64,000 nucleotides of DNA from Cesiribacteraceae bacterium YIM B00369 (GTDB lineage Bacteria; Bacteroidota; Bacteroidia; Cytophagales; Cyclobacteriaceae). The translations under genes and the position numbers were made by a program. Position 1 is the stretch's first letter; every line of letters starts with the position of its first letter. The stretch spans positions 1 through 64,000 of the forward strand of contig JAFMYY010000001.1 in the NCBI GenBank assembly GCA_017948555.1. The letters run 5' to 3'. The notes under the pieces are model-generated. The model was not told the origin of the DNA. It worked only from the letters and a program-made list of their open reading frames with translations, and did not search any database. This document shows, piece by piece, positions 1 through 7,390 of the stretch.

Positions 1-207
1 TAATTATTTTTTTAACTTTGACACAGTTTCGTTTACAGTCTTGTGTGTTCTGCTGGTTTCAGTTATATTTCTCCCGCCTGAAAGAATGATTTTTGGCCCT
101 GTTGAAAACCGGAGGGATTTACAGGCGTAATCATACATATATTTTTTTGTAGAACTTTGTTTCGGTAAGGCCGGATTCATAACCACCAAACTTTTAATTT
201 TTTTATT
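1..207. other. leader region before mqo
   Basis: No convincing gene is seen. A 61-codon open frame on the minus strand has no recognisable features and lies in A/T-rich leader DNA. The plus strand just ahead of mqo is very T/A-rich, as is usual for translation starts in Bacteroidota. GAACTTTG at 152-159 differs by one base from the TAnnTTTG -7 box and could be the mqo promoter, but this is weak. Confidence 0.4.
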
Positions 208-1728
208 ATGGCAGTAAACAGCAGTAGCAGTGAAGATTATCCTGATGTAGTATTAGTGGGAGCCGGTATTATGAGTGCAACACTGGCAATGTTACTCAAG
301 GAACTTCAGCCTGAAATAACTATTCAGATTTTTGAGCGCCTCGAAGAGGTAGCGGCAGAAAGTACTGATGCCTGGAATAATGCAGGTACAGGCCACTCTG
401 CTTTTTGCGAATTAAATTATACTCCACAGCTTCCTGATGGCTCAATTGAAACTTCCAAAGCCATTTCCATTGCGGAATCCTTCCTGGTGTCGCGACAGTT
501 CTGGGCTTACCTTGTACAGAAAGATTACATCTCCTCACCGGAATCTTTTATTAACCGGATTCCTCATATAAGTTTTGTGTTCGGGCCTGATAATGTTGCG
601 TTTTTAAAAAAGAGATTTGCTGCTCTGCAAAAGTCACCTCTTTTTGAAGGAATGGAATTTTCAGACAATCCGCAGGACCTGGCTGAGTGGATGCCCCTGA
701 TAATGGAAGGGCGGGATAAAAATGAAAAGGTGGCAGGTACCCGCATGAGTATAGGAAACGATGTTAATTTTGGGGCTCTCAGCAGGGGAATATTCGCCAG
801 GCTGAAGGAGATGCCGGGAGTAAGCGTACATACTCACCATGAGGTGAAGAAGCTTAAGCAGGAAAAAGATAATTTATGGAAAGTAAAGGTAAAAGACCTT
901 AAAAGTGGCGATAAAAGGAAAGTAAGGGCAAAATTTGTTTTTATAGGTGCCGGAGGTGGTGCATTGCCCCTGCTTTTAAAATCAGGTATTCCGGAGGGCA
1001 AAGGGTATGGTGGCTTTCCTGTAAGTGGTCAGTGGCTGATTTGCCGGAACCAGGAGGTAATTGAAAACCATTGTGCCAAAGTTTACGGCAAGGCCGCAGT
1101 GGGCTCTCCGCCCATGTCGGTTCCCCACCTGGATACCAGGATGATTAACGGACAAAGGTCTTTGCTGTTTGGCCCTTATGCCGGCTTTACCACTAAATTT
1201 CTTAAAGAAGGATCGAAGCTGGATTTACCTCTTTCCTTAAGACTGAAAAATTTAAAGCCCATGGTAATGGCCGGGGCCGATAATATTGATTTAACCAAAT
1301 ACCTGATAAACCAGGTGATGCAGTCGCCGGATGACCGTTTGGAGGCCCTGAAGCTGTACATGCCAAATGCCAGACTGGAAGACTGGGAGCTGCAGGATGC
1401 AGGTAAGCGGGTGCAGGTAATAAAAAAAGACGCTGAACATGGCGGGGTACTGGAGTTCGGGACTGAAATAGTGAGCTCTTCCGATGGTACCCTTGCCGCC
1501 CTTCTTGGTGCGTCTCCGGGAGCCTCTACTGCTGTTTCCATTATGCTGAAGCTCCTTGAAAGGTGTTTCCCTGAGCAATATCATTCAAAAGAGTGGCAGG
1601 CAAAGTTTAAGGAAATAATTCCATCTTTTGGAGAGTCCATTTCTGATAATAAACAGTTATGCTCCTCCCTGCGGAGTAAAACAGGAGAGGTGCTTGGCCT
1701 CAGGAAGGGAGATAAGGTTCCTCATTGA
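208..1728 (+). CDS. mqo: malate:quinone oxidoreductase
   Basis: This is a peripheral membrane flavoenzyme that oxidises malate to oxaloacetate and passes electrons to the quinone pool, replacing or supplementing NAD-dependent malate dehydrogenase in the TCA cycle. The 506-residue length is normal for the family. An N-terminal FAD-binding motif (VLVGAGIMSATLA, about residues 15-27) is followed by the family signature with STDAWNNAGTGHSA at about 52-65. The C-terminal part carries the conserved GASPGAS segment. The ATG at 208 is preceded by an A/T-rich tract without a Shine-Dalgarno sequence. A strong hairpin follows the stop codon. The next gene encodes PEP carboxylase, which also makes oxaloacetate, but a 650-base gap separates them, so they are probably separate units. 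Confidence 0.96.
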   Translation: MAVNSSSSEDYPDVVLVGAGIMSATLAMLLKELQPEITIQIFERLEEVAAESTDAWNNAGTGHSAFCELNYTPQLPDGSIETSKAISIAESFLVSRQFWAYLVQKDYISSPESFINRIPHISFVFGPDNVAFLKKRFAALQKSPLFEGMEFSDNPQDLAEWMPLIMEGRDKNEKVAGTRMSIGNDVNFGALSRGIFARLKEMPGVSVHTHHEVKKLKQEKDNLWKVKVKDLKSGDKRKVRAKFVFIGAGGGALPLLLKSGIPEGKGYGGFPVSGQWLICRNQEVIENHCAKVYGKAAVGSPPMSVPHLDTRMINGQRSLLFGPYAGFTTKFLKEGSKLDLPLSLRLKNLKPMVMAGADNIDLTKYLINQVMQSPDDRLEALKLYMPNARLEDWELQDAGKRVQVIKKDAEHGGVLEFGTEIVSSSDGTLAALLGASPGASTAVSIMLKLLERCFPEQYHSKEWQAKFKEIIPSFGESISDNKQLCSSLRSKTGEVLGLRKGDKVPH

Positions 1729-1784
1729 AGGAAAATCTCTTAATTTAAAGAATCCATCCATAATTTATTAGATGCGTTTTACCG

Positions 1785-1832
1785 GATTACTGCTCCTGAG
1801 AACATTCGCTTACAGGAGCAGTAATCTTTATT
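1785..1832 (+). terminator. intrinsic terminator of mqo
   Basis: A perfect 14-bp inverted repeat (GATTACTGCTCCTG at 1785-1798 and its complement at 1813-1826) encloses a 14-base loop and is followed by TTTATTGTT. It lies 57 bases after the mqo stop codon. Confidence 0.85.
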
Positions 1833-2068
1833 GTTAATTATTTCCGGTCCGTAAAATTTAAACTTCGTATCCATTTCTCATGAAAGATTTCAGGGCCGGT
1901 AAATTGTTGGGTTTTATTGCTTTTTGAGACATTGAATTAATAATTGACTGCTTATTGTTTTTGGCGGGAAAGTACAGGAATGGATACAAAGGGGGCTGAG
2001 TGATTTTAATTAAATGCTCAGGTAGCAGGGGGACAACTTTTCAGGAACAGTTTACTGATCAAAAGTAA

Positions 2069-2100
2069 AAGCCCCGCTTGCTATTAAGCAAAGGGGGCTT
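2069..2100 (-). terminator. orphan hairpin with terminator layout on the minus strand
   Basis: AAGCCCC and GGGGGCTT form the outer stem, with CTTGC/GCAA inside. Read on the minus strand the stem is followed by TTTTACTTTT, as in an intrinsic terminator. On the plus strand no T run follows. It may end an unrecognised leftward small RNA. Confidence 0.4.
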
Positions 2101-2282
2101 AAGCTGGTTAAATAAGGATTCCTTATTTATTAACTTATGAACTTGTGTATTTTTAAAATACGTGGGGCAGGCGAAGAGGTTTATTGATAAAGTATTTTTT
2201 TTTCTAATCTTATTTTAATCCTGCACTAATTTTATTCTAAGCCTGGCGGTCTATTATTGTAAACAGGAAAATATAAAAGCTT

Positions 2283-2336
2283 ATATCCGGCCGGATATTT
2301 TTCAGGATTTTTTATGTCCGGCAAAACATATCCGGC
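2283..2336. promoter_or_regulatory. possible operator cluster upstream of ppc
   Basis: A perfect 16-base palindrome, ATATCCGGCCGGATAT, occupies 2283-2298. Two further copies of the half site follow, TATGTCCGGC near 2314 and CATATCCGGC near 2327. The cluster lies 46-99 bases ahead of the ppc start codon. The spacing suggests a binding site for a dimeric regulator, but the regulator is unknown. Confidence 0.4.
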
Positions 2337-2381
2337 TTTCAGGAGTCAAAGAAATATGCTTTCACTAATTAAATGTAACTT

Positions 2382-4961
2382 ATGAACAGACCTAGTGATA
2401 ATCCTATAGAGGTTTTCAAGAATCAGGTCGGGATAAAGTTTCAGTTGTACAACAGCCTTTTTACTTCATTGCCTTTTCATAAGGTGGAGAAAACAGGTGT
2501 GCTTCTGACTATGTTCCTGATCCATTGCGAGGAGGGCTACGAGAAGAATCAAAGTCCGGCGGAGATAATCAGTTCGTTCCTTGAACAGAATACCTCCTAC
2601 AATACATCAAAAGATCAGAACGACCTGCTTTTTCGCTTTATACAATATGCCGAGAGGCAGGTAGTGCTTTTTGATGCGCTGGAAGATGCTGCTTTTACCA
2701 GGGTGCATGATCCTGCGGGTCCCGGTACCCTTAAGCACCTGAATTCAGAGGTGGATGTTAAGCAGGCATCTGCAAAACTGGCCGAAAAGCTTAAAGACTT
2801 TTCGGTAAGACCGGTATTGACTGCTCACCCCACACAGTTTTACCCGGGTTCTGTACTGGGCATTATTCATGACCTGGCAAAGTTCCTTCAAAAGGAAAAC
2901 AGCGCCCAGATTAACTCTTACCTCCAGCAGCTTGGGGTAACGCCATTCCTGAAAAGGGCAAGGCCTACTCCTTACGATGAAGCGGTAAGCCTCATCTGGT
3001 TCCTGCAGAATACCTTTTACCCGGCGGCAGGCAACATCCTCTCCAATCTCCATAAAAAATTTCCGGGAGTAATAGATCTGCATACTCCTGTTATCAGGAT
3101 GGGCTTCTGGCCCGGCGGCGACAGGGACGGGAACCCATTTGTAAAAGTTGACACCACACTCAAAGTAGCAGAGGAGCTCAGGGCTGCCATTATTGTATCG
3201 TACTACCGCGATGTGAAAAAGATAAAAAGAAGGCTTACCATGAGCGGGGTGCTGGAGCCGCTGAGTAAGCTTGAGGAAAAGCTTTATAATAATATTTTTA
3301 TTCCCGGCCACGAAGCCGATATAAGTAAACAGGAGATTGTGGATACCCTGATGCAGATCCGGGCTACCATAAATGAAAGATTCAGGGGACTGTTTGTGGA
3401 CCAGGTGGAAAACCTGATTGCCAAGGTGGAGACCTTCGGTTTGTTTTTTGCCACGCTCGACATCCGCCAGGATAGCTCTGTGCATGTGGCTATGCTGGAG
3501 GAAATTGCCGCAAAAGGAAAGGCCCTGCCAAAAGAATACGCTTCTTTATCTGATAAGGAAAAAATACAGGCATTACTCAATGTAAAGGAAGAGGTAAAAG
3601 CTGAAGAGCTGGAAGATGAGCTGTTCAGCGATACCATTAAAACCATACAGGCAATCAGGACCATCCAGAAAATAAACGGAGAAGAAGGCTGCCACCGTTA
3701 TATCATCAGCCATTCCACCAAGGCCCTTAATATTATAGAAGTATTCGGGTTGCTGCAGATGGGGGGCTGGAAAAAAGAGGAAATGACAGTGGATATTGTG
3801 CCTCTTTTTGAAACGATTGATGACCTGCAGGCTGCCCCGGCTGTTATGCAGGAGCTCTATAGTACCAAAGCGTATAAGGAGCACCTGGGCCGGAGGAAAA
3901 ACGTGCAGACTATTATGCTCGGCTTTTCCGATGGTACAAAAGATGGCGGCTACCTTATGGCCAACTGGAGTATTTATAAGGCAAAAGAGGAGCTTACCCG
4001 TGTTTCGCGCGAAAATGGCATTGAGGTCATATTCTTCGATGGAAGGGGAGGACCGCCGGCACGTGGAGGAGGGAAAACACATCAGTTTTATGCCTCCATG
4101 GGCAAAGATATCGAGAATAAAGAAATTCAGCTGACAGTACAGGGCCAGACGGTAAGTTCGAACTTCGGAAATGTTGATTCGGCACAATACAATCTGGAGC
4201 AGCTTATAAATGCAGGTATCAGCAATGCCCTCTTCCGTTCCGAAGAGGTAACTATGGAACTGCAGGACAAAAAGACACTGAAGGAGCTGGCCGACGAAAG
4301 TTACCAGGCTTTTAATAAGCTGAAGCATAACCCGCTCTTCCTGGAGTTCCTGAACTTTGCCAGCCCCTTACGCTATTATGCAGAAACCAACATTGCCAGC
4401 CGGCCATCCAAGCGTAATAAGGATCAGAAGCTGACCCTGGACGACCTGCGGGCAGTACCTTATGTAGGCTCGTGGAGCCAGATTAAGCAGAATGTGCCCG
4501 GTTATTATGGCGTAGGTGCTGCGCTGCAGAAAATGGAAGAGGATGGAAGATGGGATAAGGTACAGCAACTGTATCAGAACTCGCTCTTCTTCCGGACCCT
4601 GATCGGCAACAGCGAAATGGCTATGTCGAAAGCCTTCTTCCCGCTGACGGCTCATTTTGCAAAGCACCCTGTTTACGGGGAGTTGTGGAATGATTTTTAT
4701 GCTGAATTTGAACGCAGCAAAAAATATGTACTCAGGCTTACCGGGAAGCAGGAGCTGATGGACGAGCGGCCGGTAGACAAAATGTCTATACAGATGCGGC
4801 AGCGGATAGAACTGCCACTTACCACTATTCAGCAATATGCCCTGGCCAGGATAAGGGAGATTGATGAAGCAGGAGGGGATGCAGCTCAGAAAGAGGTTTA
4901 TGAAAAAATGGTAGTCCGCTGTTCTTTCGGTATTATCAACGCAGAAAGAAATTCAGCTTAG
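2382..4961 (+). CDS. ppc: phosphoenolpyruvate carboxylase
   Basis: The enzyme carboxylates phosphoenolpyruvate with bicarbonate to give oxaloacetate, an anaplerotic step in the cytosol. At 859 residues it is close to the usual length. Conserved active-site segments are present in order: TAHPTQ (catalytic His at 149), GFWPGGDRDGNP (about residues 242-253), FSDGTKDGGY and FDGRGGPPARGGG in the C-terminal half. The protein ends in RNSA rather than the RNTG terminus seen in the E. coli enzyme; this may be a lineage trait and the rest of the active site looks complete. It is transcribed alone, with palindromic sites upstream and a strong terminator downstream. Confidence 0.97.
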   Translation: MNRPSDNPIEVFKNQVGIKFQLYNSLFTSLPFHKVEKTGVLLTMFLIHCEEGYEKNQSPAEIISSFLEQNTSYNTSKDQNDLLFRFIQYAERQVVLFDALEDAAFTRVHDPAGPGTLKHLNSEVDVKQASAKLAEKLKDFSVRPVLTAHPTQFYPGSVLGIIHDLAKFLQKENSAQINSYLQQLGVTPFLKRARPTPYDEAVSLIWFLQNTFYPAAGNILSNLHKKFPGVIDLHTPVIRMGFWPGGDRDGNPFVKVDTTLKVAEELRAAIIVSYYRDVKKIKRRLTMSGVLEPLSKLEEKLYNNIFIPGHEADISKQEIVDTLMQIRATINERFRGLFVDQVENLIAKVETFGLFFATLDIRQDSSVHVAMLEEIAAKGKALPKEYASLSDKEKIQALLNVKEEVKAEELEDELFSDTIKTIQAIRTIQKINGEEGCHRYIISHSTKALNIIEVFGLLQMGGWKKEEMTVDIVPLFETIDDLQAAPAVMQELYSTKAYKEHLGRRKNVQTIMLGFSDGTKDGGYLMANWSIYKAKEELTRVSRENGIEVIFFDGRGGPPARGGGKTHQFYASMGKDIENKEIQLTVQGQTVSSNFGNVDSAQYNLEQLINAGISNALFRSEEVTMELQDKKTLKELADESYQAFNKLKHNPLFLEFLNFASPLRYYAETNIASRPSKRNKDQKLTLDDLRAVPYVGSWSQIKQNVPGYYGVGAALQKMEEDGRWDKVQQLYQNSLFFRTLIGNSEMAMSKAFFPLTAHFAKHPVYGELWNDFYAEFERSKKYVLRLTGKQELMDERPVDKMSIQMRQRIELPLTTIQQYALARIREIDEAGGDAAQKEVYEKMVVRCSFGIINAERNSA

Positions 4962-4986
4962 CGCCTTTATTTCTGATAAATTTTTG

Positions 4987-5028
4987 TGCCGGGCAGTATT
5001 CTGAAAAGGATGCTGCCCGGCATTTTTA
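4987..5028 (+). terminator. intrinsic terminator of ppc
   Basis: TGCCGGGCAG (4987-4996) and CTGCCCGGCA (5013-5022) form a perfect 10-bp stem followed by TTTTTATT. Confidence 0.88.
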
Positions 5029-5045
5029 TTAGCAGGAGCAGGAAA

Positions 5046-5053
5046 TAACTTTG
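5046..5053 (+). promoter_or_regulatory. candidate -7 box of the two-component operon
   Basis: TAACTTTG matches the Bacteroidota -7 consensus TAnnTTTG exactly. It follows the ppc terminator and lies 61 bases ahead of the response-regulator start. No clear -33 TTTG is seen. Confidence 0.45.
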
Positions 5054-5114
5054 TGTAATTATTACTTTAGTTGTTGCATTAGCGCTGCTTTCCGTATTTT
5101 TACCATCAGCAATT

Positions 5115-5807
5115 ATGAAAATACTAGTCGTAGAAGATGAGCAAAGTGTTTCCTCCTTTATCCGTAAAGGGCTGGAAGAGCAGGGCTATGAAGTAACGCA
5201 GGCTTTTGATGGTACAATGGGGTTGCGGGCAGCAATGCAAAAAGATTTTGACCTGCTCATCCTCGATATTATCCTGCCGGGAATGAACGGGCTGGAAGTG
5301 TGTAAAAAACTGCGCGAAGAAGGTGAAACTGCAGTTCCTGTGCTGATGCTTACTGCCCTGGGAGCTACCGATGATGTTGTAACCGGTTTGGATGCGGGTG
5401 CCGATGATTACCTTGCGAAGCCTTTTAAATTTAAAGAATTGCTGGCCCGGGTCAGGGCCCTTACCCGCCGGAAAAGTTTAAGCAAAGCCACCAAGCAGTT
5501 GCAGGTAGCTGACCTGGAGATTGACCTGGACAGCAAAGTGGTTAGCCGTGGCGATAAGCCTATTAAGCTGACCGCAAAGGAATTTAACCTCCTTGAGTAC
5601 CTGATCCGCAATAAAGGACGGGTGGTGTCAAGGGTGGATATTCTGGAAAATGTGTGGGAGGTAAACTTCGATATGGGTACCAATGTAATTGATGTATATG
5701 TCAATTACCTCCGTAATAAAATTGATAAAAACTTCTCCCCGAAGCTTATCCATACAGTGGTGGGAATGGGGTATGTATTAAAGGAAAGTTACGATGAAAA
5801 TTCGTGA
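5115..5807 (+). CDS. OmpR/PhoB-family response regulator
   Basis: This is a DNA-binding response regulator of 230 residues. The receiver domain (about 1-115) has the acidic pair in VVEDE, the phosphoacceptor Asp51 in LILDIILPG, Thr80 and Lys102 in LAKPF. A winged-helix output domain (about 127-225) follows, with the typical LTAKEFNLLEYL start and a C-terminal HTVVGMGYVL. Its stop overlaps the start of the histidine kinase gene by 14 bases, so the two are translationally coupled and form a pair. Architecture resembles the QseB/CusR group, but the target genes cannot be inferred. Confidence 0.93.
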   Translation: MKILVVEDEQSVSSFIRKGLEEQGYEVTQAFDGTMGLRAAMQKDFDLLILDIILPGMNGLEVCKKLREEGETAVPVLMLTALGATDDVVTGLDAGADDYLAKPFKFKELLARVRALTRRKSLSKATKQLQVADLEIDLDSKVVSRGDKPIKLTAKEFNLLEYLIRNKGRVVSRVDILENVWEVNFDMGTNVIDVYVNYLRNKIDKNFSPKLIHTVVGMGYVLKESYDENS

Positions 5808-7155
5808 CCGGCTTGCTTTATCCTTAACCCTGTCTGCCGCAGGAATTTTTCTTGTGCTGAGTCTGCTGGTTTACTTCGGTGCCGCAGCCTCCCGTAAGGA
5901 ACATTTTTTTAATGGACTGCAGGAAGAATTAAGCCGCAGAGGGCAGGAATGGAAAAGAGGAAATGAGTTTTATGCTGAAACTGCTGCTTATACCCGGGAT
6001 AGTATTCCGGGGGAAAACGGCAGGGTGGTAACAGCCCTGGAATTTTCCTCTGATAAATCAGGAGCGGCAGAGGATTCCCTGAAAGCCACTTTCCCTGCAG
6101 CTTTTACAGAAGCGCTTTTTAAAGAAGGGAATGCCAGGTTTCAGGCAGGAGAAACAGAGGGTGTCGGGCAACTTTTTGAGGAGGAAGGCAGAAGGGCTGT
6201 AATTGTAATTTCCGGACATGACCGGCATGGAAAGGCCCTGCTCGATAAGCTGAAAAAGCTGTTGGCAGGAAGTTTCCTTTTAAGTCTGCCGCTATTGTAT
6301 TTCCTTGGCCGCCTTTCTGCAGGGTACATTCTTAAGCCTGTTGCCCGTAAAATTCAGGAAGCCAGACAAACAGGAGCCTCCGGTTTGCACCTTAGGGTGG
6401 ATGGCGGGAGCGATAAAGATGAAACAGGGCAGCTGGCAATTGCCTTCAACGAAATGCTGGACCGCCTGGAAGCCTCCGTCGGGATGCAGCGGAATTTTAT
6501 AAGCAATGCCTCTCACGAATTAAGAAACCCTCTTACCGCCATTATTGGTGAGGCCGAGGTTTGTCTGGAAAGAAAAAGAACCCCGGAAGAGTATATTGAA
6601 TCGCTCCGGAACATTTCCAGGGAGGCCGACCGGCTCGATGCGCTGGTAGACAGCCTCCTTAGTCTTGCAAAAACCGGTTTCGACGAAACAGAACCGGCGC
6701 GGGAAGAAATCCGCCTGGATGAAGCTCTGCTTGAAGCCAGACTTAAAGCGAACAAATCATGGCCCGGTAACAGGATTAAAATTGATTTTTCAGGCCTTCC
6801 TGATGATCCCGACCGGCTGACGATAAATGGTAATCCCGGGCTGTTACATGTGGCTTTTACCAACCTGATGGAAAATGCCTGTAAATTTTCTGATAAGCAG
6901 GAGGTTGTCGTGTCACTTTCCGTTCAGGAAGATTCCATACAGCTTAGGATTGCTGACAAAGGAGTTGGTATTCCGCAGGAGGATATACAAAATATTTTCC
7001 AGCCCTTCTACAGGGCCAGAAACGCCCGTGCCTATAAGGGCTTCGGTATTGGCTTATCATTAACTGATAAAATTATAGGGCTCCATAACGGGCAGATGCA
7101 CATTTTCTCGGAAGAAGGAAAAGGAACAACCGTGGAGGTGATTTTTCAGACCTGA
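5794..7155 (+). CDS. two-component sensor histidine kinase
   Basis: This is the membrane-bound kinase partner of the preceding regulator. It has 453 residues: transmembrane segment 1 (about 9-31), a periplasmic sensor region of some 125 residues with no recognisable fold, transmembrane segment 2 (about 156-176), HAMP (about 177-230), HisKA with phosphoacceptor His241 in NASHELRNPL, and an ATPase domain with the N box NLMENACKF, DKGVGIP and GFGIGLSLT. The start lies inside the regulator gene and fits the coupled operon. The stimulus is unknown; no metal-binding cluster is evident in the periplasmic part. Confidence 0.93.
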   Translation: MKIRDRLALSLTLSAAGIFLVLSLLVYFGAAASRKEHFFNGLQEELSRRGQEWKRGNEFYAETAAYTRDSIPGENGRVVTALEFSSDKSGAAEDSLKATFPAAFTEALFKEGNARFQAGETEGVGQLFEEEGRRAVIVISGHDRHGKALLDKLKKLLAGSFLLSLPLLYFLGRLSAGYILKPVARKIQEARQTGASGLHLRVDGGSDKDETGQLAIAFNEMLDRLEASVGMQRNFISNASHELRNPLTAIIGEAEVCLERKRTPEEYIESLRNISREADRLDALVDSLLSLAKTGFDETEPAREEIRLDEALLEARLKANKSWPGNRIKIDFSGLPDDPDRLTINGNPGLLHVAFTNLMENACKFSDKQEVVVSLSVQEDSIQLRIADKGVGIPQEDIQNIFQPFYRARNARAYKGFGIGLSLTDKIIGLHNGQMHIFSEEGKGTTVEVIFQT

Positions 7156-7245
7156 CAAATTTTTAAAACCTGCCGGATCAGAACCGGATTAAAAATTCTA
7201 ATCCTATTTTAATCTCACCTTAATTCCGTTCTAACCCTGGCTGTG

Positions 7246-7253
7246 TACTTTTG
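7246..7253 (+). promoter_or_regulatory. candidate -7 box of carBA
   Basis: TACTTTTG matches TAnnTTTG exactly and would give a leader of about 130 bases before carB. No attenuator-like terminator or uracil-sensing structure is obvious in the leader. Confidence 0.45.
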
Positions 7254-7390
7254 CAGAGAACTTACAATAGTTCAGCTTAAACCCGGTCTGCATTTGTAAT
7301 GTGTGTTTTCATAAACAAACTTACTTACAGAAGTGCGCAAAAGGTTTAGACAGTTGTTAGCAGAAGATATTATAAATATTTTAAAATATT

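Larger units (their letters stand above)
1729..2381. other. 653-base intergenic region between mqo and ppc
   Basis: No protein gene is supported here. The region holds the mqo terminator, a G/C-rich hairpin at 2069-2100 and a cluster of ATATCCGG-type palindromic half sites at 2283-2336 just ahead of ppc. The hairpin at 2069-2100 is followed by a T-rich tract only when read on the minus strand, so it would end a leftward transcript although no leftward gene is visible. Confidence 0.55.

Noticed and set aside
4-189. 61-codon frame on the minus strand at the window start
   Set aside because: No signal, domain or start context; it covers the A/T-rich leader of mqo.
1880-1927. Fifteen-codon peptide starting at an ATG in the mqo-ppc gap
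   Set aside because: Too short and without start context or conservation evidence.
2745-4328. Open frames of about 250 codons opposite ppc
   Set aside because: They are fully overlapped by ppc, which has all PEPC motifs; the antisense translations are rich in Leu, His and Ser typical of shadow frames.
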